Positions 9,112-17,165 of a DNA stretch of 64,000 bases are shown one piece after another. Position 1 is the stretch's first letter. Each line of letters opens with the position of its first letter. The DNA comes from Desulfuromonas acetoxidans DSM 684. Lineage in GTDB: Bacteria; Desulfobacterota; Desulfuromonadia; Desulfuromonadales; Desulfuromonadaceae. Under the pieces are notes generated by a model. That model worked only from the letters and a program-made list of their open reading frames with translations, searched no databases and was not told where the DNA came from. The stretch covers positions 124,001 to 188,000 of the forward strand of contig NZ_AAEW02000004.1 in NCBI RefSeq assembly GCF_000167355.1. Reading direction: 5' to 3'. The position numbers and the translations under genes were made by a program.

Positions 9112-9312
9112 ATGCCTTACGTCCATTTTCGTATCACCAACGAAGGAGCCACCAAAGAACAGAAAGCCGCGCTGATCAAAGGAGCCACCCAACTACTGGT
9201 TGATGTGCTCGGCAAAAATCCGGCCACCACGGTTGTCACCATTGAAGAAGTGGATACCGACAACTGGGGTATCGGCGGCGAAACGGTCACAGTGCTGCGC
9301 CAGGGGAAATAG
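9112..9312 (+). CDS. 4-oxalocrotonate tautomerase-like protein
   Basis: A 66-aa enzyme of the 4-oxalocrotonate tautomerase family. The start at 9112 follows AAGGAGA and puts proline directly after the initiator methionine (MPYVHFRIT), the catalytic Pro-1 of this family. The length and the central VTIEEV strand fit. Family members move protons between keto and enol forms, often in aromatic breakdown. The physiological substrate is unknown. It lies 16 bases after the MFS gene, so transporter and enzyme probably act on the same compound. Confidence 0.85.
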   Translation: MPYVHFRITNEGATKEQKAALIKGATQLLVDVLGKNPATTVVTIEEVDTDNWGIGGETVTVLRQGK

Positions 9313-9412
9313 CCTCCGTTGCAACACGGCGAGCGCGATAAGACCAAGATAAAGAGCGCTTTTAGCCACGGACAAAACAAACACAGGCCGACAAAGCACA
9401 AATCAAAAGGTG

Positions 9413-9450
9413 CTCTGGCTTTCTCCGTGTCTCAGTATCTCCGTGGTTAA
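9413..9450. repeat. Dispersed-type repeat fragment
   Basis: On the minus strand this reads AACCACGGAG...GACACGGAG, a phrase that I recall as a widespread intergenic repeat in delta-proteobacterial genomes. Only one copy is seen here. It lies in the 257-base gap between the tautomerase and mscS genes, where nothing else stands out. Confidence 0.3.
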
Positions 9451-9569
9451 CTTCAGGCTGTTGAATGTCAAGAGATCACGGACACGCAACAAATCGTTCG
9501 AAATAGTTGCCGCTGGCGGGTGGCTTCCTTATACTGTCCTCATTTGCCACCCCGACCGGAGGATCGCCC

Positions 9570-10700
9570 ATGGAGCAACTCCATACCTGGCTGCAACAGG
9601 AGTATTTTGATATTTCTCTGCAACGCTACGCTCTGGCTATGGGCATTGTGTTGCTGTGCCTGATTTTCAAGCGTTTGTTCAGTCGCCTTTTAACCCGCGT
9701 CATTTCACCACTGGTGGATCGCACCGAGAACACCTTTGATGATCTGCTGCTGCAGAGTTTGCGACGTCCTCTGGAATTTCTCGTTTTCATCGCCGGGCTG
9801 TTTATCGCCCTGCAGGTGTTGCAACTGCCCAGCGAACCAACCGATTTAAAGCAGTTCGGCCACGCTTTGATCAAGACGCTATTCACGTTCAATATCGGCT
9901 GGATTCTGTTCAATGCCGTCGACATTCTCGAATGCACCATTGCCAAGTGGGCGCATCATACCGGCTCACCGCTCGACGACCACCTGCTGCCATTTATCCG
10001 CAAATCGGCGCGGCTGTTTATTTTCGTGCTGGCAGGCGTGTTGATTATCCAGAACCTCGGTTATTCCATCTCCGGGTTGCTTGCGTCACTCGGCCTCGGT
10101 GGTCTCGCCGTCGCTCTGGCGGCCAAAGACACCCTGTCGAACATTTTCGGCTCAATCATGATTTTGCTCGACCGCCCGTTCCGGGTTGGCGACTGGATTC
10201 AGACCGATAACCTTGAAGGCGTGGTGGAAGAGATCGGCTTCCGTTCCACCAAAATCCGCACCTTTGCCAAGACCCTGATCACGGTACCCAACAACATCAT
10301 CGCCAACACCTCGCTCAACAACTACAGCCGCATGCCCAAGCGCCGGATCAAGATGAGTGTCGGCGTCACCTACGACAGCACACCGCAACAGATGCGCGAC
10401 GCCGTGGCCGCTATCCGCACCATGCTGAAAAACCACCCGGCCATCCAGCAGGACTTCATGCTGGTCAACTTTACCGATTTTGGTGCGTCGTCTCTGGATA
10501 TCCTGATCTACTGCTTCACCACGACCACGGTGTGGGGCGATTACCTTGAAGCCCGCGAAGATGTGTGTCTGAAAATTATGGAGATCCTTGACGGTCTCCA
10601 CATGGAGATCGCCTTTCCCAGCCGCAGCATTTACATCCACGACAACAGCGACAGCCTGATCGATCCCGATCGGTTGGCGTCCACCGAGGAGAGCGCCTGA
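9570..10700 (+). CDS. MscS-family mechanosensitive ion channel
   Basis: A 376-aa inner-membrane channel. Several membrane helices precede the pore-lining helix with its small-residue pattern (LASLGLGGLAVALAAKDTLSN, about residues 180-200). The beta domain (FRVGDWIQ, GVVEEIGFRSTKIR, TVPNN) and a cytoplasmic alpha/beta domain follow. Such channels open when membrane tension rises and protect against osmotic down-shock. The start at 9570 has GGAGG upstream; longer in-frame extensions have no signal. The HD gene begins one base after its stop, so the two are translationally linked. Confidence 0.9.
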   Translation: MEQLHTWLQQEYFDISLQRYALAMGIVLLCLIFKRLFSRLLTRVISPLVDRTENTFDDLLLQSLRRPLEFLVFIAGLFIALQVLQLPSEPTDLKQFGHALIKTLFTFNIGWILFNAVDILECTIAKWAHHTGSPLDDHLLPFIRKSARLFIFVLAGVLIIQNLGYSISGLLASLGLGGLAVALAAKDTLSNIFGSIMILLDRPFRVGDWIQTDNLEGVVEEIGFRSTKIRTFAKTLITVPNNIIANTSLNNYSRMPKRRIKMSVGVTYDSTPQQMRDAVAAIRTMLKNHPAIQQDFMLVNFTDFGASSLDILIYCFTTTTVWGDYLEAREDVCLKIMEILDGLHMEIAFPSRSIYIHDNSDSLIDPDRLASTEESA

Positions 10701-10701
10701 C

Positions 10702-11112
10702 ATGAAACACGAACAGCTCAAAGGGCAACTGATCAAGACGCTGGTTGATTTCTTCGACACCGATTACCGCCGCATCACCCACGCCATTGAAGTGCTTAAA
10801 CAGGCCGAACTGCTGGTCGGCCACTATGACCATGTCGACGAAGAACTGCTGCTGGCCAGTGCCGTGCTCCACGATGTCGGCATCAAACCCTCCGAGGCTC
10901 AACTCGGCTACAACGACGGCAAAACCCAAGAGCAATACGGTCCGGCCGTGGCCACGGAGCTGCTAGAGAAAATCGGCTTTGATCCAGACAAAACGAAAAA
11001 AGTCGCCGAGATCGTCGGCAACCACCATTCCAAATCACGCTACGACTATGTTGAGCTGGAAATCCTCAAGCTCGCCGACCAGATCGTCAACAAGATCGAC
11101 AACATCAACTAG
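10702..11112 (+). CDS. HD-domain phosphohydrolase
   Basis: A 136-aa single HD-domain protein. The metal ligands are visible as an early His in RRITHAIEVL, the HD pair in AVLHDVGIK, and NHHSK further on, with a late Asp in LKLADQIV. HD proteins hydrolyse phosphate esters, often nucleotides; the substrate here is unknown. It starts one base after the mscS stop codon and is followed 20 bases later by a cysteine-cluster protein, so the three probably form an operon. Confidence 0.82.
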   Translation: MKHEQLKGQLIKTLVDFFDTDYRRITHAIEVLKQAELLVGHYDHVDEELLLASAVLHDVGIKPSEAQLGYNDGKTQEQYGPAVATELLEKIGFDPDKTKKVAEIVGNHHSKSRYDYVELEILKLADQIVNKIDNIN

Positions 11113-11132
11113 ACCGTTAGGATTACGACACC

Positions 11133-11837
11133 GTGTGGACCGCCCTTATTGAACACGCTCAGCAAAAGCACCGCTTCCTCGACCAGCTCTGTACCCTGTG
11201 CAGCGGTGAATTCGTCGGCAAAGGTGGCACCATCCACTGCAAACGCGGCTGTTCGGGTTGCTGCTCGCTTAATGTGCGCTGTACCCTCACCGAAGCCGTG
11301 GCCCTGGCTCCACACCTGAATGACAACCAGATTGAAGCGATCCACCTTCACGCCGAAAAGCTCAAACAGATTGACCGCGACAACAATGATCTGAAAAATT
11401 TCCTCAAAGCCAGCCGCGAGCAAGTCGGCCCCTGCCCACTGCTCGATGCGGACGGTGCCTGCTCCGTCTATGCATACCGCCCCCTGGCCTGCCGCGCGCT
11501 ACTCTCCACCATGGATCCCCACTATTGCACACTGGATTTCTCCACACTCAGCAGCGAAGAAAAACAAGCCTTCATGGCCCAGCTTGATCAGGAGTCCGTC
11601 AACTTCCCCACCCACTATCTCGCCATGCCGCAACAGATCGCCCAGGCGGCGGAGATGGAATGTCTGGAAAAGATGAAAGAGGTGTTTGGTGTGGCCGTGA
11701 CTGGGAATCTGCCTTATTTGTTGGAGTTGGAAGTGACGTTAAAGGTGAGTGAAAAGCTGGCTGAAAACCGACGAATTCAAGAATTGACCGGCAACACTAA
11801 GAGCGAATCTTTTCTGATTGAGGCTATCACTTGCTAA
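11133..11837 (+). CDS. YkgJ-type cysteine cluster protein
   Basis: A 234-aa protein with a GTG start and an AGGA about 11 bases upstream. The cysteine pattern (CKRGCSGCCS at residues 37-46, then CPLLDADGACSVYAYRPLACR around 101-121) is that of the YkgJ/UPF0153 family, expected to bind zinc or an iron-sulfur cluster. The C-terminal half is helical and lacks recognisable motifs. The biochemical role is unknown. A second, shorter member of the family occurs at 36432. Confidence 0.78.
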   Translation: MWTALIEHAQQKHRFLDQLCTLCSGEFVGKGGTIHCKRGCSGCCSLNVRCTLTEAVALAPHLNDNQIEAIHLHAEKLKQIDRDNNDLKNFLKASREQVGPCPLLDADGACSVYAYRPLACRALLSTMDPHYCTLDFSTLSSEEKQAFMAQLDQESVNFPTHYLAMPQQIAQAAEMECLEKMKEVFGVAVTGNLPYLLELEVTLKVSEKLAENRRIQELTGNTKSESFLIEAITC

Positions 11838-12043
11838 AGTCAGAGCATCAACCCTTCTAACCTTTTCCATCCTGACACCTCATACTAATCATTTCTTTTC
11901 TGCCAACCGCCCTTTTCATTCAAAAAATTAAAACAAATCGCCACACAATCATTAAAGACCGTTGCCGAAATTAATACAGACTGCTACATTTGGATACGTT
12001 TTTTAACCTGTTTAAACAATCATTGGATGGGGGGAGGGGCCCG

Positions 12044-13393
12044 ATGAAAAAAATTCTTTTTATTCTCGTGTGTTTTACATTTCTAATTCTCAATGGTGGA
12101 TGCAGTAGCGACAATGACCACCATGCATCAACCAACCATGTTCCGGTAGCCGATGCTGGCCCAGATCAAAATGTCACTCTCGGCACCGTCGTTCAACTCG
12201 ATGGCAGCAACAGCACCGATCAAGATGGTGACACCCTCACCTATTCCTGGATATTCTCATCCCTGCCTGCCGGCAGCAGTGCAACCCTTTCAGACGATAC
12301 CGCAGCTCGACCTACGTTTACTGCGGATGTTGAAGGGAACTACGAACTGAACCTGATTGTTAGTGACGACGTTTCGGACAGCCTTGATGAGACGGTTTTG
12401 ATTACTGCATCCGCAGCGAACTCCGCACCTGTAGCTGATGCGGGAACCGATCAGAATGTCCTGGTTGATGACACGGTCAATCTGGACGGAAGCGGCAGCA
12501 GTGATACTGATGGTGATCCGTTGACCTACACTTGGCGTTTCATCAGCGTTCCAGGCGGCAGCACGGCAACACTTTCCGACACATCTGCACAATCGCCTTC
12601 GTTTACTGCAGATACTGAGGGCAGTTACCAGGTTGGCTTAGTGGTCAATGATGGCAGCGTCGACAGTGCCGAATCAAGCACAACAATCACCGCAACTCTT
12701 GGCAATGCGACACCTGTGGCCGATGCCGGGGAAGATCAAAATGTCTCCGTCGGCGATACTGTCAACCTTGATGGCAGTAGCAGCAGTGATGCAGACGGTG
12801 ATCCATTAACTTATTCCTGGTCGATCACCAGTGCCCCGGCAACCAGCACTGCAACATTGTCAGATGTGACGTCAGCAACACCGACATTCACTGTCGATGT
12901 GTACGGCGATTATGTTTTCAGCTTAACCGTCAATGACGGTGAAGATGACAGCGCAATAGACACGATCACGATCTCCACACAATTTGCTCAACCGGCAAAC
13001 CATGTTGCGGTAAACTTCACTATTGACGATTCAGCAAGTGCCACTTATGACAACACCAGTGGACTAGCCTGGAAAGGATCATTCAGCTACAACGCTGACA
13101 CCCGTATCCTGACATATAACGGAGCCTGGCCCGGTCCTTACGTACTTGTTTATGATGATGGCCCTTGGACCACCGGCGGTCATGAACCTTCCACGGCCAC
13201 AGCGAACGACCATATCTGGGGTGTCACGGTATGGATTTCCAACAGTACAGGCGTCACCCTTGAATACGGCGCGATTTCTGGATCGGTAGACGGTTCTGAC
13301 GGCGTCTGGATCTGGACTGGCTCGAATGGCAACATTACGATTCCGGCGGGAACGACAACACCAATAAACGCACCTGGGCTGGTTCTTCCATAA
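12044..13393 (+). CDS. Lipoprotein with three PKD-like repeats
   Basis: A 449-aa surface or periplasmic lipoprotein. The start at 12044 has a purine-rich GGGGAGG upstream and gives a clean signal peptide with an LNGGC lipobox (residues 15-19). Three tandem repeats of about 93 residues follow (about 30-125, 125-220, 220-315), each opening with P-V-A-D-A-G-x-D-Q-N-V and carrying LDGSxSxDxDGDxLTYxW, typical of PKD/cadherin-like folds with acidic calcium-type loops. The last 130 residues form a separate Trp/Gly-rich domain (VTVWIS, WIWTGSNG) that I do not recognise and that might bind carbohydrate. The gene stands alone and ends in a strong hairpin. Confidence 0.75.
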   Translation: MKKILFILVCFTFLILNGGCSSDNDHHASTNHVPVADAGPDQNVTLGTVVQLDGSNSTDQDGDTLTYSWIFSSLPAGSSATLSDDTAARPTFTADVEGNYELNLIVSDDVSDSLDETVLITASAANSAPVADAGTDQNVLVDDTVNLDGSGSSDTDGDPLTYTWRFISVPGGSTATLSDTSAQSPSFTADTEGSYQVGLVVNDGSVDSAESSTTITATLGNATPVADAGEDQNVSVGDTVNLDGSSSSDADGDPLTYSWSITSAPATSTATLSDVTSATPTFTVDVYGDYVFSLTVNDGEDDSAIDTITISTQFAQPANHVAVNFTIDDSASATYDNTSGLAWKGSFSYNADTRILTYNGAWPGPYVLVYDDGPWTTGGHEPSTATANDHIWGVTVWISNSTGVTLEYGAISGSVDGSDGVWIWTGSNGNITIPAGTTTPINAPGLVLP

Positions 13394-13406
13394 CTGACCA
13401 ATCCAA

Positions 13407-13440
13407 ATGACCCGGAACTGCACCAGCAGTTCCGGGTCAT
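13407..13440 (+). terminator. Terminator after the PKD lipoprotein gene
   Basis: A perfect 14-bp stem (ATGACCCGGAACTG and complement) with a CACCAG loop, 13 bases after the stop. The downstream tract is A-rich, then mixed. Confidence 0.65.
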
Positions 13441-13751
13441 AAAAATGAATTATTCTGTCTTTTGTCTTTTATATCTCCCTTATCCCTGCCACCATTCTTC
13501 CAGCGATTTAAAACGCCACATCTTTTTTACATAGAAATAGGAAGTAACAGAAAACGGATCTGACAACCATTCGCACCATTCCCTTTGTCACAACATCATG
13601 TACCCTATATATGAGTCAGTACTGAATAACGTTATTGTCGGCATAGTCAATTTTGTTGTCCCTCCCGAGAAACAAATCCCTTTGTTAAAACGACGCCTTG
13701 CCGAATCAGCTTGGCGACCGAAGCGTTCCTTCCAGAAAAAGGAGTTCATCA
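13441..13751. other. Intergenic stretch with no recognised feature
   Basis: AT-rich DNA of 311 bases between the PKD lipoprotein terminator and the HAD phosphatase gene. Apart from the AAAAAGGAG ribosome-binding site of the latter gene I see no open frame, repeat or clear promoter. Confidence 0.6.
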
Positions 13752-14543
13752 ATGTCGTTACCAACAACGATTTATGGCCTTCTTATCGACCTCGACGGCG
13801 TCCTTTATGTTGGTGAAACACCGGTGCCCGGCGCTCAGCAGGTGTTGAAGCGATTGGATGATGAGAACATTCCTCGGCGCTACCTGACCAATACGACAAC
13901 GCGCACTGCCGCGTCCGTTGTTCAAAAACTAAGGCGCTTGGGATTTAGCGTCCATGAAGAGGAAGTTTTCAGCCCGATTTCGGCCACAGTGCAGTTCCTC
14001 AACGGATTGGGCCGTCCAACAATCAACCCAGTGGTTCGTGACAGTGTCCTACCGGCATTTGCCGACTTTCCCAGAAACAATGAGCGGCCGGATTACGTGA
14101 TTATCGGCGACATTGGCGCTGCGTGGAGTTACCCTCTCATCAACACCATCTTTTCACAGCTCCATGCCGGAGCCGAGCTGATCGCCATGCACAAAAACAA
14201 GTTTTTCCAGGGTGAAGAAGGGCTTCAGGTCGACATCGGTGCGTTTGTAGCCGGGTTGGAATACGTTAGTGGTAAACAGGCAAAGGTGATTGGTAAACCA
14301 AGTCGCGACTTTTTTGAACTGGCCCTGCAATCTCTGCAGTTATCCGCATCGAATGTTGCCATGATTGGTGACGACATCGAAACCGATATCGGCGGAGGAA
14401 AAGCCATCGGACTGCATGGCATTTTGGTAAAAACCGGCAAATATCGTCAAGGTTGCGAGGAAGGGGCCGCCTTTTCCCCCGACGCCGTCATGGACTCGTT
14501 TAGCGACCTGTTCGAGTGCGTTGCACCACGAGATAAGATCTAA
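13752..14543 (+). CDS. HAD-superfamily (class IIA) phosphatase
   Basis: A 263-aa HAD hydrolase of the type with a large C2 cap, near the LHPP/HDHD2-like group. Motif I is LLIDLDGVLYVGE (residues 8-20), motif II is the Thr in YLTNTTTR, motif III is the Lys in VIGKPS, and motif IV is IGDDIETDIGGG (about 216-227). All catalytic residues are present. The substrate is not predictable; members cleave phosphate from small molecules or phospho-lysine/histidine. The start at 13752 is chosen for its AAAAAGGAG signal. It stands alone between intergenic stretches. Confidence 0.83.
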   Translation: MSLPTTIYGLLIDLDGVLYVGETPVPGAQQVLKRLDDENIPRRYLTNTTTRTAASVVQKLRRLGFSVHEEEVFSPISATVQFLNGLGRPTINPVVRDSVLPAFADFPRNNERPDYVIIGDIGAAWSYPLINTIFSQLHAGAELIAMHKNKFFQGEEGLQVDIGAFVAGLEYVSGKQAKVIGKPSRDFFELALQSLQLSASNVAMIGDDIETDIGGGKAIGLHGILVKTGKYRQGCEEGAAFSPDAVMDSFSDLFECVAPRDKI

Positions 14544-14576
14544 CCGCCCACTGAAAGCATACAGAGATGAGAATGA

Positions 14577-14708
14577 TCATCACTGGCAACAGCGGTAGCG
14601 GAAGAATGGCTGGTCGCAAACTTTATGGAACGTTTTACCAGCAAAAAAATCCATCTCAAATCAGGAGCAGATCCCGTCAAAATGGTTGAGAAATTCCTTC
14701 ATGGTTAG
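14577..14708 (+). pseudogene. Probable 3' remnant of a lost gene
   Basis: An open frame of 43 codons plus stop, without its own plausible start. Its composition looks like a true protein C-terminus: amphipathic AVAEEWLVANFMERFTSKKI, then HLKSGADPVKMVEKFL. I cannot name the parent gene. It sits in a 648-base gap that also holds another start-less frame and a repeat element. Confidence 0.35.
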
Positions 14709-14733
14709 ATCAAAGCCATGGCCACCGTTTTAA

Positions 14734-14916
14734 CGTGCGCTTAACTGGGCCTGGCACGATCCTTATACGATCTGTCCCCAGCTCCCTTCATCACTGCAAC
14801 CCTTTCAACAGCTATCCACGGCTGGCGAGAGTTCCCTTGCCACACATCTTTTTGAAAATGAAATTCTCAACCGGCGCGTGACACCCATCACAGACAGCCT
14901 TGCTGACCTCACTTAG
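14734..14916 (+). pseudogene. Start-less open frame, possible gene remnant
   Basis: Sixty codons without an ATG or GTG, bounded by TAA and TAG. The translation (LNWAWHDPYTICPQLP..., then TAGESSLATHLFENEIL) has protein-like character. It vaguely recalls the N-terminus of chorismate-lyase-like proteins, but the match is too weak to name. It may be the trace of a deleted gene. Confidence 0.25.
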
Positions 14917-14950
14917 TGTTTGCCTGAATAAATATCAGCGCGCTTAAGCA

Positions 14951-15108
14951 CTGGGAGGCTATTGAAAAAGTCCCATCCGCGGCCTTTTCAATGACGCACG
15001 CCAAAAATGCGATTTCCGTCTTGCTTACAAAATTAAGCACTTGAAAATCCTTTCTTGATTTTGGCCGACCATCTTGGCTCCGCAGGGTGTTTTTCAATAC
15101 CCTGCTAA
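14951..15108 (+). repeat. Four-hairpin repeat element, copy 1
   Basis: First hairpin ATTGAAAA/TTTTCAAT (14961-14992) with a CATCC-containing loop. The second hairpin region carries AATGCGATTTCCGTC. The third pairs AAAATTAAG (15029-15037) with CTTGATTTT (15054-15062). A degenerate fourth region (CGACCATCTTGGCTC) and a terminal stem GCAGGGT/ACCCTGC follow. It ends 83 bases before the TonB-receptor start. It is about 75% alike to copy 25043-25202 by eye. Confidence 0.75.
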
Positions 15109-15191
15109 ACCTTGTTTTTTTGCGTGAATTCTTTGGGTTGCCGCATTCGGCGTGCAGTCCTTTTGTATTTCTGCACTGAGGGGAAAAAGAA

Positions 15192-17084
15192 ATGGAAAAG
15201 AAAATTGCCCTGCTATTGGTGGCCTGTCTGGCCTGGCCATTGTCGACTCTGGCGGCACCGGCTTCGGATGACGCCCTGACAGGGGACATTGTCGTGACCG
15301 CGACCCTGTCCGAAAAGACAGTTGAGGACGCTCCCGGCACGATTGAGGTGGTGAGTGCCGAGGAGATTGCTGAGCTGGGCGCGGTGACCGTGAGCGAAGC
15401 GCTGCAGTGGAGCACCGGGCTGGTGGTTTCAAATGAAACCGGTCGCGCTCAGGTGCCGGGAATTCGCGGCACCGGCAGCAAACATACGCTGGTGTTGATC
15501 GATGGTCGCCGCTGGAGTGCCGGGTACAAAGATTTTATCGATATCAACCAACTGCCGGTGACACTCATTGAACGGATTGAGATCGTCCGCGGGCCGGGAT
15601 CGGCTCTGTACGGCAGCGACGCTCTGGGCGGCGTGATCAATATCATCACCCGCAATCCTACGGAGTCTGCGTTGCTCGAAGTGGACGCCCGCTACGGAAA
15701 CGACACCTACGGGCAATCCGATCGCTATCGTGGCGCAGCGGTTGTCGGCGGCGGGATTGGCAAAATCCGCACGATTTTTTCGGCGCAGGTTGAAAACAAA
15801 AACCCTTTTGAAATCGATGGCGAACTGCCCGAGGACGGCGACGATATCCAACTGGCGTCAGGTGCCGGACGCGTCGCCTATGACCTGGCTCCCGGTCATG
15901 AACTGATCGCTGGGTTTGAGTGCATCCACATGGACCAGGAAGGGGATCGTTTTTACCGTAAAGCCGCGCGCGTGAGGGAAAGCGAAGAGGAACGCCTGAA
16001 TACCTTCCTTACCTACCAGGGGGATTTCGACAATGGAAGTCGTTTGCGGGTGGAGGCCTACCGCTCCGACCATGACAACGACATTGTCATGAAAAACCCG
16101 GATGCGCCAGTCAGCGACGAAGAAGATGCGGAACATTGCCTGCAGCAGGTTGAAGCCCACTATTCTCTGGCGGTAGCGTCCCATTATCTGACCATGGGAG
16201 CGGAATATCGCCAAGAAGAGCGCGAGGATGCGTCCGGCAGTGATGAAGATTTACACAACACCAGTGTGTTTTTGCAGGATGAACTGCAGATCGCCCGACC
16301 GCTGTATCTGGTAGTGGGAGCACGCTTTGACGAACACTCCGAGTTTGGCTCTCAAATCAGCCCGCGCCTGTCTCTGGTCTACCACCTCAATCCGAGTTGG
16401 CAGATCAAGGCATCGTACAGTCAAGGTTTTCGCGCGCCCTCGCTGTCGGAGTTATTTGTCACGTCCTATCGCCAACAGGGCAAGCAGGTCTATCAACCCA
16501 ATGCTGATCTCGATGCGGAAAGCTCCGAGAGCTATGAGCTGGGCCTGCAGGGAAGCTATGGACGCTTCAGGGGCGGCGTCACTGCGTTTTACAACGAAAT
16601 TGACGATCTGATCGAAGCGGTGTTCAGTCATTCAACCGGCAGCGGCCCAAGCAAAGTCGCCTATTACACCCACCAGAATATCACCGAAGCGCGCATGCAG
16701 GGAATCGAAGTCGAAGGCCATCTTCAACTGCCTTACGCGCTGAGCCTCAGTGCTCATGTGACCTATCTCGATACGGAGAACAAAGAGACCAAGGACGATC
16801 TCGAAGGACAGCCCGACTACCAGGGTATGGCGAAGCTGGCCTGGCATCCGCAAGACAGCGGTTTCACCGCCAACATTCGTATGCGCTATATCGGCGATAA
16901 GGAATTTGCCGATGATGACAGCGATGCTGTGACTCTGTGGTACCTCTACGCCGGACAGAAGCTTACGGAGCAATTGGAGCTGTATGTGGGCGTTGATAAT
17001 CTCTTTAATCGCTTGAGCGATTCAGACAGCCTCAACCTGATTGATCCGGCTTTTTATTACGGTGGATTACGCTGGACGTTTTAG
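15192..17084 (+). CDS. TonB-dependent outer-membrane receptor
   Basis: A 630-aa receptor. It opens with a signal peptide (cleavage likely after TLAAPA near residue 24), then a TonB-box-like DIVVTAT (33-39), a plug domain (about 45-155, with GSGLYGSDALGG-type text GPGSALYGSDALGGVINIITR), and a 22-strand barrel ending in aromatic F (LRWTF). Such receptors take up iron chelates, cobalamin or other scarce compounds using TonB energy. The size and plug resemble the colicin I/cobalamin receptor group. No Fur box or cobalamin riboswitch was seen upstream; a four-hairpin repeat occupies that place. It is convergent with a polyferredoxin gene. Confidence 0.9.
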   Translation: MEKKIALLLVACLAWPLSTLAAPASDDALTGDIVVTATLSEKTVEDAPGTIEVVSAEEIAELGAVTVSEALQWSTGLVVSNETGRAQVPGIRGTGSKHTLVLIDGRRWSAGYKDFIDINQLPVTLIERIEIVRGPGSALYGSDALGGVINIITRNPTESALLEVDARYGNDTYGQSDRYRGAAVVGGGIGKIRTIFSAQVENKNPFEIDGELPEDGDDIQLASGAGRVAYDLAPGHELIAGFECIHMDQEGDRFYRKAARVRESEEERLNTFLTYQGDFDNGSRLRVEAYRSDHDNDIVMKNPDAPVSDEEDAEHCLQQVEAHYSLAVASHYLTMGAEYRQEEREDASGSDEDLHNTSVFLQDELQIARPLYLVVGARFDEHSEFGSQISPRLSLVYHLNPSWQIKASYSQGFRAPSLSELFVTSYRQQGKQVYQPNADLDAESSESYELGLQGSYGRFRGGVTAFYNEIDDLIEAVFSHSTGSGPSKVAYYTHQNITEARMQGIEVEGHLQLPYALSLSAHVTYLDTENKETKDDLEGQPDYQGMAKLAWHPQDSGFTANIRMRYIGDKEFADDDSDAVTLWYLYAGQKLTEQLELYVGVDNLFNRLSDSDSLNLIDPAFYYGGLRWTF

Positions 17085-17096
17085 GATCTGACCTGA

Positions 17097-17137
17097 ACTC
17101 GGGACCGTCCCCGGACACCGTGGAGACGGTCCCGAGT
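17097..17137. terminator. Terminator between receptor and polyferredoxin genes
   Basis: Perfect 13-bp arms (ACTCGGGACCGTC and complement) around a 15-base loop, located between two convergent genes, so it probably works in both directions. Confidence 0.65.
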
Positions 17138-17165
17138 CTGTCACCATTCCTGCTTTACCACACAT

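Noticed and set aside
14564-14700. P-loop-like text (GNSGSGRMAGRK) starting at the ATG at 14567
   Set aside because: The essential Lys and Ser/Thr are replaced, the frame stops after about 40 codons, and a more protein-like frame overlaps it in another phase.
14917-15191. Cobalamin riboswitch or Fur box upstream of the TonB receptor
   Set aside because: The region is occupied by the four-hairpin repeat; no cobalamin-box text or Fur-type palindrome was found.
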